Of a stretch of 64,000 nucleotides of DNA, positions 10,305-22,349 are shown in pieces; position 1 is the first letter of the stretch; every line of letters begins with the position of its first letter. A model generated the notes under the pieces. It was not told where the DNA came from. It saw only the letters and a list, made by a program, of their open reading frames with translations, and searched no databases. The stretch comes from Cherax quadricarinatus (Eukaryota > Arthropoda > Malacostraca > Decapoda > Parastacidae). Made by a program: the position numbers and the translations under genes. Where the stretch lies: contig NW_027195520.1 of the NCBI RefSeq assembly GCF_038502225.1, forward strand, positions 1-64,000. Direction: 5' to 3'.

Positions 10305-11110
10305 CTTGAAAAATGAACAATTACTGAAACAAAAATAACAATATGAAAATTCATGAAAGCAACATAATCGCTGCATAACAATTAAATTGGACAAAAAAAG
10401 TCATTTGCTGAGTAGTCAATTAATCAATAAAAAGTGCACACACAGAAAATATAGCTTAGAAGAATAACAAAAATGTCAAGAAAAAATGGGTTGAACACTT
10501 TCACTCTTAATTTCAATGATGGAAACAGTTACTCAAAATAGAGCAAAACAGCAATTTTACTTTAAAAGAAAGTACACTAGCAGTGAATTTGTTCAAGCAA
10601 GAACGATAACATGAATAAAATAAAATGGAAATAAAATACAGAACTGGAAACTTTAACACTTACAGGCTGCAGGAAAACAGAAAACATCAAGAGTTCACTC
10701 ACAGATAAATTCAATGGGTAATATAAATATTTTGGCATTAGACTTGATGTTGCAAAATAAAAGGAATATCTGTCTTGACACAGAAGATCTGGCACTGTCT
10801 GTGAAAATTCAGTGGAAATGAGGCACTGCTTGTCATAGAAAAATGGTACACACAGAAATAAAACGGTAAACACACGTCAAGGCACTGAAAAAAAAAATAA
10901 TGTAAGACACAAGAAACTAATAAAACACAATACTGAAACACGCTAAGTATCACAACACATTTATAAAAAAAACAAGGTCACAAGGGATAAATGACAGGAA
11001 AATGAGCGCAATGCTGCACACAGTAGATAAATAATAAATGTATACAGAGAAAATGGTACTTGCTTCAGGTATTGTGAATGGGACACGGTAAGAAACATTA
11101 ACATGAAAAT
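10305..11110. other. AT-rich spacer, no feature seen
   Basis: A-rich sequence between two copies of the CCCH-LINE. It could include the 5' UTR of copy 2, but there is no counterpart upstream of copy 1 that I can align by eye. No coding signal. Confidence 0.5.
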
Positions 11111-11656
11111 AGGCACAAAAATGAAGAAGTTAGTACTAGTGAGGATAGGAATGAGACAGGTAAACATGCACCAACGGGGAATACAGCCACAAAAATCCAA
11201 GGCAAACGGAAACCAAGCCTGTGCACATATTATGCACTTGGTATCTGCAGGCACGGAATATCTGGAAAAACAGATGGGACGTGTAATTTTGACCACCCTA
11301 GAAAATGTCGTGCCCATATGACAACAGGAAAATGCAAACTCATGTCCTGTAAGCTTTTTCACCCTGAAATGTGTCCATCTTCAGTACAAGAAAGACAGTG
11401 CTATAACTTATATTGCCAGGCACACCATCCAGATTATGGGAAAACCTGGGTAGCCACAGCCACTCAAGAGGGAGAAGTTTTTTTATTGCCAGGAAGGAAA
11501 AAAAAACTGGTAGGAAAGGCAGAAATTGTACACCAAATCCAATCATTTATGGAGTGGAATCAGTCGATGGCCTCCACTCCAAACCAACAGATACAGATAT
11601 TAGTGCCAGAAAAAAAGGTCGTCCCCCCAGTACCACCAATACCACCAATCCGATGA
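11111..11656 (+). pseudogene. CCCH ORF1, copy 2 (5'-truncated)
   Basis: Carries the same three cysteine/histidine clusters as 6506-7216 (CAHIMHLVSAGT in one frame, then CKLMSCKLFH and CYNLYCQAHH in another). A frame change near 11320 and a second at about 11430 break it. It starts within the region just upstream of the fingers, so the copy is probably 5'-truncated. Close in sequence to copy 1. Confidence 0.75.
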
Positions 11657-14605
11657 CATTCTTCTTTGCAAATATACAAGGTCTAAAACCAGCAACGAAC
11701 AACAAAATACTTTTCATCCGTGGTCTGCTTGCAGAGGCAGATGCAATGTTCGCGGCTTTCACGGAGACACACGGAGACAAAGAAATATGGATCGCAGGTT
11801 ACAACCTATACAGATGCGACAGAGTGAACAGGCAAAGGGTGAGGGGTTTGGCCTGTATATCGCAGAGTCACTTATTTGCACAGAACTGCTAAATGCCTGA
11901 AATGATGTAGTTGAAGTAAAGATCGAGAACCAAAATCTAGTCATTGTGATAGTCTACAAGCCTCCGGATACAACGTCCCAACAATTCCAGGAACAGCTGT
12001 TGAAAATGAACCACTGTCTGGAAAATCTTCCAGCTCCTGCCCCCTGGGGGATTTCAACTTAAGGCACCTAAAATGGGGGAATATAACAAATAAATATGTT
12101 GCAGTGATAACACCAGGAGGCAGCTCAGATGAGAACTCGCACACACACGAGCTTTTAAATCTCTGCACAAAATTCAACTTAAACCAGAAAATAATAGAAC
12201 CTACTAGATTGGAGAATACACTGGACCTCATCTTCACTAACAATGATGATCTGATACGAAATGTCACCATATCAAAAACAATATACTCGGATCACAACAC
12301 AATCGAGGCTCAGACATGTATGCGCGGAGCCCCAGACCGTCAAAATGGGATCAGTCACGAGGGAGCCTTCACCAAATTCAACTTCAATAACAAGAACATA
12401 AAGTGGGACCAAGTAAACCAAGTCCTAAATGATATAAGATGGGAAGATAGACTAAGCAACACAGACCCCAACTTAAGCCTAGAACAGATTAACTCTGTGG
12501 TGTTCGATGTATGCTCAGGCATATTCCTTTAAGAAAAAAGAGGAGTAGATGTAAAATAGAAAGAGACAGGAGCTCCCTTTACAGGCGACGGAAAAGAATA
12601 ACAGAGCAGCTAAAAGAGGCCAATATATCTGCAATGCGTTGGGAGACACTGGTCAGAGAAATAGCAAACATCGAACTTAAGCTAAAGGAATCTTACAGGA
12701 GTCAGGAATCGTGGGAAGAACTAGAAGCCACAAATGAAATCGAAAGAAACCCAAAGTATTTATTTACTTATGCCAAATCAAAGTCGAGAACAACATCCAG
12801 TATTGGGCCCCTACTTAAACAAGATGGGTCCTACACAGATGACACTCAAGTCCCAATATGACTCAGTTTTTAGCAAGCCACTAACCAGACTGAGAGTCGA
12901 AGATCTAAATGAATTTTTTATGAGAAAACCACAGAATTCGGTAAACACAAGCTTATCTGATGTTATCCTGACGCCAAATGTCTTCGAGCAGGCGATAAAT
13001 GACATGCCCATGAATTCTGCCCCGGGGCCAGACTCATAGAACTCCGTTTTCATCAAGAACTGCATGAAGCCCCAATCAAGTGCTTTTAACATCCTATGGA
13101 GAGGGAGCATGGACACGGGGGTCGTCCCACAGTTACTAAACACAACAGACATAGCCCCACTCCACAAAGGGGGCAATAAAGCAATATCAAAGAACTACAG
13201 ACCGATATTGCTAACATCCCATATCATAAAAACCTTTGATAGGGTCCTGAGAAGCAAGATTGCCACCCATCTAGATACCCATTAGTTACAGGGCAACGTG
13301 GGTTTAGACCAGGTCGCTCCTGTCTGTCCCAACTACTGGATCACTACGACAAGGTCCTTGATGCACTAGAAGACAAAAAGAATGCAGATGTAATATACAC
13401 AGACTTTGCAAAAGCCTTCGACAAGTGTGACCATGGCATAATAGCGCACAAAATGCGTGCTAAAGAAATAACAAGAAAAGCTGGTAGATGGATCTATAAC
13501 TTCCTCACAAATAGAACACAAAGAGTTGTAGTCAACAGAGTCAAGTCTGAGGCGGCTACGGTGAAAAGCTCTGTTCCGCAAGGCACAGTACTTGCTCCCA
13601 TCTTGTTCCTCATCCTCATTTCTGACATAGACAAGGATGTAAGCCTAAGCACCGTGTCTTTCTTTGCAGATGACACCCGAATCTGCATGACAGTGTCTTC
13701 CATTGCAGACACTGCAAGGCTCCAGGCAGACATCAACCAAATCTTTCAATGGGCTGCAGAAAACAATATGAAGTTCAACGATGAGAAATTTCAATTACTC
13801 CGATATGGTAAACATGAGGAAATTAAAACTTCATCAGAGTACAAAACAAATTCCAGCCACACAATAGAGCGAGAAACTAACGTCAAAGACCTAGGAGTGA
13901 TCATGTCAGAGGATCTCACCTTCAAGGACCATAACATTGTATCAATCGCATCTGCTAGAAAAATGGCAGGATGGATAATGAGAACCTTCAAAACTAGGTC
14001 GTTTGATCTATCTAGGCTGGAATATTGCTGCACACTAACAGCACCTTTCAAGGCAGGTGAAATTGCTAACCTAGAAAATGAACAGAGAACCTTCACTGCA
14101 CGCATAGCTGAGATAAAACACCTCAATTACTGGGAGCGCTTGAAGTTACTGAACCTGTATTACCTGGAATGCAGGCGGGAGAGATACATGATTATATACA
14201 CCTGGAAAATCCTAGAGGGACTAGTACTAAACTTGCACACGAAAATCATACTTTTCGAAAGCAAAAGACTCGGCAGACGATGCAACATCTCCCCAATGAA
14301 AAGCAGGGGTGTCACTAGCACGCTAGGAGACAACATGATAAGTGTCAGGGGCCCAAGACTGTTCAACTGCCTCCCAGCATACATACGGGGGATTACCAAT
14401 AGACCCCTGTGTGTCTTCAAGCAGGCACTGGACAGGCACCTAAAGTTGGTACCTGGCCAGCCGGGCTGTGGCTCGTACGTTGAATTGCGTGCAGCCAGCA
14501 GTAACAGCCTTGTTGATCAGGACCTGATCCACCATGAGGCCTGGTCACAGACCGGGCCGCGGGGGCGTTGACCCCCGGGACTCTCTCCAGGTAACTCCAG
14601 GAATA
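11648..14605 (+). pseudogene. LINE ORF2 (CCCH-LINE copy 2), multiply frameshifted
   Basis: Same polymerase as 7180-10272, in at least six frame segments: endonuclease (about 11650-12530), linker (12511-12861), RT start (12734-13285), RT core and C-terminus (13453-14571). It keeps FADDT, but small deletions cut the GDFN box (about 12045), the sequence after HQL (about 13284) and the block before LSRLEYCC (about 14000). The 3' end has the same GGGGGCGTTGACCCCC stem-loop and CTCCAGG tail. Dead copy; divergence from copy 1 is modest. Confidence 0.85.
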
Positions 14606-14925
14606 TGACACTGAAATGACTGCAGAGAGTCAAATTGCACTGAGTTTATACTAAGGCGCAAGTCTCTGAATATCACAAGTAATTCACTATAGATTTAGAA
14701 ATATGTCAACACTCACAATTGTCTCTGCATGAAAATTAGAACTTGAGAGGACACTGGTGGTGGTGAAGAGGACAGGATGGTAGTGGACCTCTCGTGGGCT
14801 GGCCGTGTCACTCTCCACTCTTCTCGCTCGTCTAATTCTCAGAGAAATCTGTGCTTTCTCAGAGAATTACACATAGCAGGATTTAACGCTGGCGCACAAC
14901 AGTGAAGATAAGATTTTGTTCGGAT
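14606..14925. other. No gene seen
   Basis: Unique-looking sequence between the LINE 3' end and a SINE. No coding signal or repeat structure that I can support. Confidence 0.5.
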
Positions 14926-15195
14926 TTTTAACCCCGGAGGGTTAGCCACCCAGGATAACCCAAGAAAGTCAGTGCGTCATCGAGGACTGTCTAACTTATT
15001 TCCATTGGGGTCCTTAATCTTGTCCCCCAGGATGCGACCCACGCCAGTCGACTAACACCCAGGTACCTATTTGCTGCTAGGTGAACAGGACAACAGGTGT
15101 AAGCAAACGTGTCGAATTTTTCCACCCGCCGGGAATCGAACCCGGGCCCACCGTGTGTGAAGCGGGAGCTTTAGCCACCAGGCCACCGGAAGAAC
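14926..15195 (-). mobile_element. tRNA-derived SINE
   Basis: Read on the minus strand: a tRNA-like head with an A-box-like TGGCCTGGTGGCTAA and a B-box-like GGGTTCGATTCCC, then a body with GGTACCTGGGTGTTAG and GGGTCGCATCCTGGG, then a 3' part GGACCCCAATGGAAATAAG ... TTGGGTTATCC. The boxes would make it a Pol III transcript. The body recurs at 26100-26375, and the 3' part recurs in an L2-like LINE 3' UTR at 28575-28710, so the LINE could supply the reverse transcriptase. Confidence 0.8.
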
Positions 15196-16305
15196 AACTC
15201 ATAAGTCTTGACCTGCCATGTGAGCCATAAAATAAGATGCTAGGACCGGTATATGGGTGGAATAAGCCACACATGGTTATGGCTTTGTGTGGGTGGCAGA
15301 GCTTGCGTGGGTGGTGGTGTTTGGCTGGCTGGTGAGTGGCAACCCGCGTGCTCTGGCTGGCACCTACAATACTAGGCATGTGAATATGCAAAGCCGGGCT
15401 GGCTTAAAACCCACAAAATACCACAAGGATGGTGAATATCACTCTGATCAGTGGTTTTTACTGGTAGTACAGAGTAATACTGGAACTGGCTTACTTCTCA
15501 CACTCGACTGGGTTGGTTTGCTGGCTTAAGGCAGTAAACACTGGCTGTGATTGCATTAAATCGGGAAGCTGGCTAGGCTGGCTTAGGACTTAGGCAGGCT
15601 GAATGGTTTAGGACGCAGGCAGGATGGATGATTTAGGATCTCCCCCACAGATTGGTTTAATTTGCAAAACCCTGATCTAATCCTTGAAAGTTAAAAGCAA
15701 ATAAGCAGATAAGGCACACAAAACTGACCATGAAATTGTGTAGACGCTGGTGGACGCTGGCTTTGGGTAGATGTGAGGTTGTGGGTGAGTGTGGTAGTTA
15801 GCTTGGCTAGGCTGCCATGCAGTTAACACACAATGTCCGTCGGCTGGTAGAAGTTAATCTCCGTACATTTGCATAAGTATCAAATTTACATGACCACCAC
15901 TGCCACCATTTGTTAACTGGATTCTTGAGGAGATATTAGAGTAAGGAATACATTCGTTGGACAGTTCGTAACTTATATTAGCGTCTTGTGAGAGGGGAAC
16001 CCAGGAGCCATGCCTTGCCGTCCCTATGCCTACAGTCGGAATAAAAAGGAGGCCTGCAAGCAAGTGCTCACGTGTGCGGCTGCATGATGTTACAGCTAGC
16101 CACTGAGCCTAACTGGACAGGAAGCCTATATAAAATACAGCTAGTACTAACTACATACACTACACAAGTATATTACATAGGGATTCAGTAACACTACTGA
16201 CGTAAATGAGAAAATATATCTTTCAATGTATAAAAGAAAACTTTTGAAATGACTTAATTTTAAATGATTTCTTGCTAATTTACCAATTTTGCTAATTTGG
16301 CACGA
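15196..16305. other. No gene seen
   Basis: Mixed sequence with loose GGCTGG/CTTAGG repetition around 15540-15660. Short open frames here lack codon structure or family resemblance. Nothing supportable. Confidence 0.5.
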
Positions 16306-16495
16306 CATATACGTATATCCTTGGGAAAGTGGAACAAAATTCTTCCTCCATAAGCCATGCCTGCTGTAAGAGGAGACTAAAATGCCGGGAGCAAGAGGCT
16401 AGAAACTCCTTCTTTTATGTTCATTATTAAAGTTGAAAAGAGAAAGTTTTGTTTTTCTTTTCGGGCCACCCTGCCTCTTCAGGATACTGCCGTGT
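16306..16495 (+). mobile_element. Short RTE derivative: leader joined to 3' tail
   Basis: A leader block (GGGAAAGTGGAAC, CCGTAAGCC-like, then GACTAAAATGCCGGGAGCAA) matches the 5' UTR of the RTE-like LINE at about 22635-22735. It is followed within about 50 bp by CTTTTCGGGCCACCCTGCC, which matches that LINE's 3' end (about 25888-25910). All coding sequence is missing. This is the plan of a non-autonomous derivative keeping only the two ends of its parent. Confidence 0.7.
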
Positions 16496-16945
16496 TGTGA
16501 CCTCTGGTCACGACCATAATTCATTCAAAAACTCTGGTTGCGACCCAATTTGGTCATGACCTGAGCCTAATTTACCCACTGGATTGTATGTAATTACGAT
16601 TAATCTGTTCCTGATCCCTACGAACTGTATTTTAAGATTTTAAGTAAAAAAATAGTTAATTATACAAAAGAATGCACAGCGTAATAGTAAACTAAATGTA
16701 AAAACCTTGAATAACACTGGGAAAACCTAGAGCAATAGAGAAAACTAACATTGCACTAGTCCGTTCTAGAGCTCTATGAGATTTAAGGACACAAAAAATA
16801 TTCAAAGTTTGAAAAATCCTTAATTACACAAAATAATGCATAGTTTAATAGAGAAAAAACTTAAATAAAGGAGGGGTCTGGGATATTGGCAGTTTGGTGG
16901 GATATGTTATATATCTTTATATATGCTTCTAAAGTGTTGTATCTG
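16496..16945. other. AT-rich spacer, no feature seen
   Basis: AT-rich, with repeated fragments such as TAATAGAGAAAA. No coding signal. Confidence 0.5.
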
Positions 16946-17078
16946 GGCACCTCTGTAAAGACAGTGATTATGTGTAAGTGAGGTGAAAGTGTTGAATGAT
17001 GATGAAAATATTTTCTTTTTGGGGATTTTCTTTCTTTTGAGTCACCCTGCCTCGGTGGGAGACCGCCGACCTATTGAA

Positions 17079-17081
<3 letters not shown>
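16946..17081 (+). mobile_element. RTE-like LINE, extreme 3' end
   Basis: GACAGTGAT, a GATGATGAAA block and CACCCTGCCTCGGTGGGA follow the order of the 3' UTR of the copy at 22350-25937. Only about 130 bp is present, and it leads directly into (TG)n. A severely 5'-truncated insertion. Confidence 0.6.

Positions 17082-17144
<63 letters not shown>
17082..17144. repeat. (TG)n microsatellite between two retroelement 3' ends
   Basis: About 31 uninterrupted TG units. The left neighbour is an RTE 3' tail reading rightward; the right neighbour is a CR1/L2-like 3' end reading leftward (GTACACACAC on its sense strand). Confidence 0.95.
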
Positions 17145-17147
<3 letters not shown>

Positions 17148-20130
17148 CACCTAGTTGTACTCACCTAGTTGAGGTTGCGGGGGTCGAGTCCGAGCTCCTG
17201 GCCCCGCCTCTTCACTGATCGCTACTAGGTCACTCTCCCTGAGCCGTGAGCATTATCATACCTCTGCTTAAAGCTATGTATGGATCCTGCCTCCACTACA
17301 TCGCTTCCCAAACTATTCCACTTACTGACTACTCTGTGGCTGAAGAAATACTTCCTAACATCCCTGTGATTCATCTGTGTCTTCAGCTTCCAACTGTGTC
17401 CCCTTGCTACTGTGTCCAATCTCTGGAACATCCTGTCTTTGTCCACCTTGTCAATTCCTCTCAGTATTTTGTATGTCGTTATCATGTCCCCCCTATCTCT
17501 CCTGTCCTCCAGTGTCGTCAGGTTGATTTCCCTTAACCTCTCCTCGTAGGACATACCTCTTAGCTCTGGGACTAGTCTTGTTGCAAATCTTTGCACTTTC
17601 TCTAGTTTCTTTACGTGCTTGGCTAGGTGTGGGTTCCAAACTGGTGCCGCATACTCCAATATGGGCCTAACGTACACGGTGTACAGGGTCCTGAATGATT
17701 CCTTATTAAGATGTCGGAATGCTGTTCTGAGGTTTGCTAGGCGCCCATATGCTGCAGCAGTTATTTGGTTGATGTGCGCTTCAGGAGATGTGCCTGGTGT
17801 TATACTCACCCCAAGATCTTTTTCCTTGAGTGAGGTTTGTAGTCTCTGGCCCCCTAGACTGTACTCCGTCTGCGGTCTTCTTTGCCCTTCCCCAATCTTC
17901 ATGACTTTGCACTTGGTGGGATTGAACTCCAGGAGCCAATTGCTGGACCAGGTCTGCAGCCTGTCCAGATCCCTTTGTAGTTCTGCCTGGTCTTCGATCG
18001 AGTGAATTCTTCTCATCAACTTCACGTCATCTGCAAACAGGGACACCTCATCAGAGTCTATTCCTTCCGTCATGTCGTTCACAAATACCAGAAACAGCAC
18101 TGGTCCTAGGACTGACCCCTGTGGGACACCGCTGGTCACAGGTGCCCACTCTGACACCTCGCCACGTACCATGACTCACTGCTGTCTTCCTGATAAGTAT
18201 TCCCTGATCCATTGTAGTGCCTTCCCTGTTATCCCTGCTTGGTCCTCCAGTTTTTGCACCAATCTCTTGTGTGGAACTGTGTCAAACGCCTTCTTGCAGT
18301 CCAAGAAAATGCAATCCACCCACCCCTCTCTCTCTTGTCTTACTGCTGTCACCATGTCATAGAACTCCAGTAGGTTTGTGACACAGGATTTCCCGTCCCT
18401 GAAACCATGTTGGCTGCTGTTGATGAGATCGTTCCTTTCTAGGTGTTCCACCACTCTTCTCCTGATAATCTTCTCCATGATTTTGCATACTATACATGTC
18501 AGTGACACTGGTCTGTAGTTTAATGCTTCATGTCTGTCTCCTTTTTTAAAGATTGGGACTACATTTGCTGTCTTCCATGCCTCAGGCAATCTCCCTGTTT
18601 CGATAGATGTATTGAATATTGTTGTTAGGGGTACACATAGCGCCTCTGCTCCCTCTCTCAATACCCATGGGGAGATGTTATCTGGCCCCATTGCCTTTGA
18701 GGTATCTAGCTCACTCAGAAGCCTCTTCACTTCTTCCTCGGTTGTGTGCACTGTGTCCAGCACATGTTGGTGTGCCCCACCTCTCCGTCTTTCTGGAGCC
18801 CCTTCTGTCTCCTCTGTGAACACTTCTTTGAATCTCTTGAGTTCCTCACATACTTCACGGTCATTTCTTGTCTCTCCTCCTTCCTTCCTTAGCCTGATTA
18901 CCTGGTCCTTGACTGTTGTTTTCCTCCTGATGTGGCTGTACAACAGTTTCAGGTCAGATTTGGCTTTCGCTGCTATGTCATTTTCATATTGTCTTTCGGC
19001 ATCCCTTCTTATCTGTGCATATTCGTTTCTGGCTCTACGACTGCTCTCCTTATTCTCCTGGGTCCCATGCCTTCTATATTTCTTCCATTCCCTAGCACAC
19101 TTGGTTTTTGCCTCCCTGCTCCTTTGGGTAAACCATGGGCTCATCCTGGTTTTTTCATTATTCCTGTTACCCTTGGGTACAAACCTCTCCTCAGCCTCCT
19201 TGCATTTTGTTGCTACATATTCCATCATCTCATTAACTGCCTTCCCTGCCAGTTCTCTGTCCCACTGAACCCCGTTCAGGAAGTTCCTCATTCCTGTGTA
19301 GTCCCCTTTCTTGTAGTTTGGCTTCATTCGTCCTGGCCTTCCTGCTTCTCCCTCCACTTGTAGCTCTACTGTGTATTCGAAGCTTAAAACCACATGGTCA
19401 CTGGCCCCAAGGGGTCTTTCACATGTGATGTCCTCGATATCTGCACTACTCAAGGTGAATACTAAGTCCAGCCTTGCTGGTTCATCCTCTCCTCTCTCTC
19501 TTGTAGTGTCCCTTACGTGTTGGCACATGAAGTTTTCCAGTACCACCTCCATCATCTTAGCCCTCCATGTATCTTGGCTCCCATGTGGGTCCAAGTTCTC
19601 CCAATCGATCTCCTTGTGGTTAAGTCACCCATGATCAGGAGCTTTGCCCTGCATGCATGAGCTCTTCTGGCCACTCTAGCCAGTGTGTAAACCATCGCTC
19701 TATTGCTCTCGTCGTACTCTTGCCTTGGCCTCCTGCTGTTCTGTGGTGGGTTATACATCACTGCTATTACCACCTTGGGACCTCCAGAGTGAAGCGTTCC
19801 CGCTATGTAATCACTTTCTTCTCCGCTATCTCCTCTCTCCAGCTCATCAAAATTCCAGCGATTTTTGATCAGCAATGCCACTCCTCCAGCCCCCCTGTTC
19901 CCTCTGTCTTTCCTCAGGATTTGGTATCCCGTTGGAAAGATGGCATCTGTTATCATACCTGTAAGCTTGGTTTCTGTGAGAGCTATGATGTCTGGTGATG
20001 CTTCCTTGACTCTTTCATGCCACTCCTCCCACTTATTTGTTATTCCATCAGCGTTTGTGTACCATACCTTCAGTTTCCTTTCCAACACTGTGGTTTGGTG
20101 GGCCTGTGAGGGTGGGAGACCTGGTGGCAT
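17145..20130 (-). pseudogene. CR1/L2-like LINE ORF2, nearly intact
   Basis: Endonuclease (20130-about 19200; YTNADGI, TETKLTG, MYNPPQ, GASDHVVL) and RT (about 18700-17700; NYRPVSLTC, GFRDGKSCVTNLLEF, LDCKKAFDTVPH, SGVPQGSVLGP, FADDVKLM), ending about 17225. Two lesions are visible. A base is missing in GGTGACTTAACCAC (about 19618-19631), where GGT GAC TTT AAC would restore GDFN. An in-frame TGA at 18173-18175 sits where an arginine-type codon is likely (CGA to TGA, CpG decay). The 3' end (17224-17145) has two tandem CAACTAGGTGAGTA units. An otherwise young copy. Confidence 0.85.
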
Positions 20131-20141
20131 ACTGTGGGATT

Positions 20142-21169
20142 CTATAGCTCAGTGTTGGGTGGAGGCTGTGGGTATGGATTGTAGTGTGTGTTGGGATGGT
20201 GTGATAGGTTGTATGGTTCTGAGAATAGTTGTGTGTGTGCTTGCCCTTGCTGTTCTGTTCTGCTCTGACTGACCTCTGCTGGTTCCATCCTTGTCTCTTT
20301 TCCTAGCTCCTTTCGCTTTTTTGTCCTCTCCCTCAGCTGCTGTCGTTCTGATTTTGTTCTGTCTCTGTCTAGGAACACCCTCTTGTACTCTTCCGAGTAT
20401 TTCAGTCGTGGTTTCTCTTGGAGGATCCTGTTCCACACTGTTTCCGTCCTGAGAATCAGCTTGATTGGTCGGTTTCTCCCCTTCGAGTACCCCCCTATTC
20501 TCTGAAAATTTACAATCTCGTCCATCTCTTCACCTATTTCCGTGATGATTTTCTCAATCTCCTTTCTTTCTTCCTGCTGCCTTTCAGTGTGTGTCCTTTC
20601 CTCTCTCTCTTGAAGCCCATGGATAAACACTGATTTTGCCCTTTCCTCCTCCCATTGCCTCACCCTCTGTGACTCTGGATCCTGCCTGTATGTGGTCAGT
20701 TTCTCCCTTGATTTTTCCAGTGGCTCTTGATAGCATGGTTGTGCCTCAGCATTCGACCTATCACCCTCTCCATCTGCAACCAGCTGTTCTTCCCTTTCAC
20801 TCCTTGGTCCTCCTTGGCAGGCTGATATGACCTTAGCATAATTCATAATTCCTTCCTTCCTGTTCGGCCTCGCAGCTTCATATGCTGTGTCTTCTCTGGT
20901 CACTGCCCCTGTAACTCGCTTCAGCCTATTTATCTCAACTTCTAGGACCCTTATCTTGGCTACTGCAGTTTCGACTTGTGCCTCCAATACTTTGTCTCCT
21001 TCTCCAACCTCTTTTCCAATTTCACAGAGAGCTCTTTCTCCATTTTTTCAGAAAGCTCTCCTAATTTTCTCTCCCACTCTTGTTCCATCCTTTTCCACTG
21101 CTCCTTCATCCACTCCTCCCTACCAGAACCATTCTCATCTGATCCTTGGTTCCTGCGAGTCCCCACCAT
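20142..21169 (-). pseudogene. CR1/L2-like LINE ORF1: coiled coil and RNA-binding region
   Basis: From ATG at 21169: a charged, Glu/Lys/Arg-rich start (EEWMKEQWKRMEQEWERKL), predicted coiled coil, then a frame change near 21000. The second frame (20987-20142) has a heptad-like stretch (AVAKIRVLEVEINRLKRV) and a region KSVFIHGLQE ... RPIKLILRTE ... KRVFLDRDRT resembling the RNA-binding domain of LINE ORF1 proteins. It ends 12 bases before ORF2. Its role would be binding element RNA. One frameshift is the only obvious lesion. Confidence 0.75.
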
Positions 21170-21415
21170 TTTTTTTTTCTTTTTGTGAGAGAAGAGAGAA
21201 GGGAAAGGTAGAAGGAGAGAGAGAGGGGAAGAGTGAGAAGGGAAAGGGGGAGAGAGTGTGTGAGAGGGGGCAAGAGAGAGAGAAGGGAAGGGAAGGAGAG
21301 GGGGAGAGTAAGGAGGGAAAAATGGAGAAGAGATGGAGAGAGAGAGAGGGACAGAGAGAGAGAGAGAGAAAGGGGGAAGGGAGGAGAGGGGAGAGTTAGA
21401 AGGAAAATAAGAGAG

Positions 21416-21486
<71 letters not shown>

Positions 21487-21890
21487 TGGAGAGGGAGAGA
21501 GGGAGATGGAGAGGGAGAGAGGGAGATGGAGAGGGAGGGAGGGAGATGGAGAGGGAGGGAGAGAGAGAAAGAGAGAAAGAGGGGAGGGGGAGAGGGGGGA
21601 GAGGGGAGGGGAGGAAGAGAGGGGAGAGGAAGAGTGAGGGGAGAGAGGCTAGGGGGAGAGGGAGGGAGGAGGGGAGAGAGATGGGGAAAGGGAGAGGGGA
21701 GAGATAATGGGAGGAGAGATGTTAGAGGGGGAGAGATGTTAGAGGGGGGGAGGTGTTAGAGGTAAGAGATGTTAGAGGGGAGAGATGGGAGAGGGAAGAG
21801 AGAGAGAGAGATAGGTAGAGAGTGATAGGTAGAGAGAGAGATATAGGTAAAGAGTGAGAAAGGTAGAGATAGGTCTCTACCTAGGAGAGG
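21170..21890 (+). repeat. Polypurine tract, (GA)n and purine minisatellite
   Basis: About 700 bp with nearly every plus-strand base a purine. It holds a pure (GA)n run (about 21420-21480), then four 20-bp GGGAGATGGAGAGGGA-type units (21481-21560), then GGGGAGAG-rich sequence. It abuts the ORF1 start of the LINE at 17145-21169, so its first part is that element's pyrimidine-rich 5' UTR on the minus strand. Long Arg/Glu open frames across it are a by-product of composition. Confidence 0.9.
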
Positions 21891-21981
21891 AAGAGGAGGG
21901 GAGAGGAGCAAGGTTCAGATGGTCAGTTCACAGGACGGTGTGAAATCCTGCATGTGTACTACAGCTTACAAGTGCTTGTTC

Positions 21982-21983
<2 letters not shown>

Positions 21984-22054
<71 letters not shown>

Positions 22055-22093
22055 TGTGTGAGGGGGTGTATGTGTGTGTGTATATGTGTGTGT

Positions 22094-22144
<51 letters not shown>

Positions 22145-22218
22145 TGTGTGTAGTGTGTGTGTGTTTAGTGTGTGTGTGTGTGTATGTGTGTGTTTGTGTG
22201 TGTATAGTGTGTGTGTGT

Positions 22219-22280
<62 letters not shown>

Positions 22281-22293
22281 TGTGTGTGTGTGT

Positions 22294-22339
<46 letters not shown>

Positions 22340-22345
22340 TACATA
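21984..22345. repeat. Compound (TG)n and (AT)n microsatellite
   Basis: More than 300 bp of (TG)n with TGTATG and TAGTG interruptions, ending in (AT)n at about 22297-22340. Cys-Val and Thr-His open frames here are repeat artefacts. Confidence 0.95.
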
Positions 22346-22349
22346 TATA

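Noticed and set aside
15540..15660. Telomere-like TTAGG repeats
   Set aside because: Only scattered CTTAGG/TTAGGC occurrences, no array.
21190..21760. Arg/Glu-rich open frames
   Set aside because: Product of the purine-only strand; the composition alone keeps frames open.
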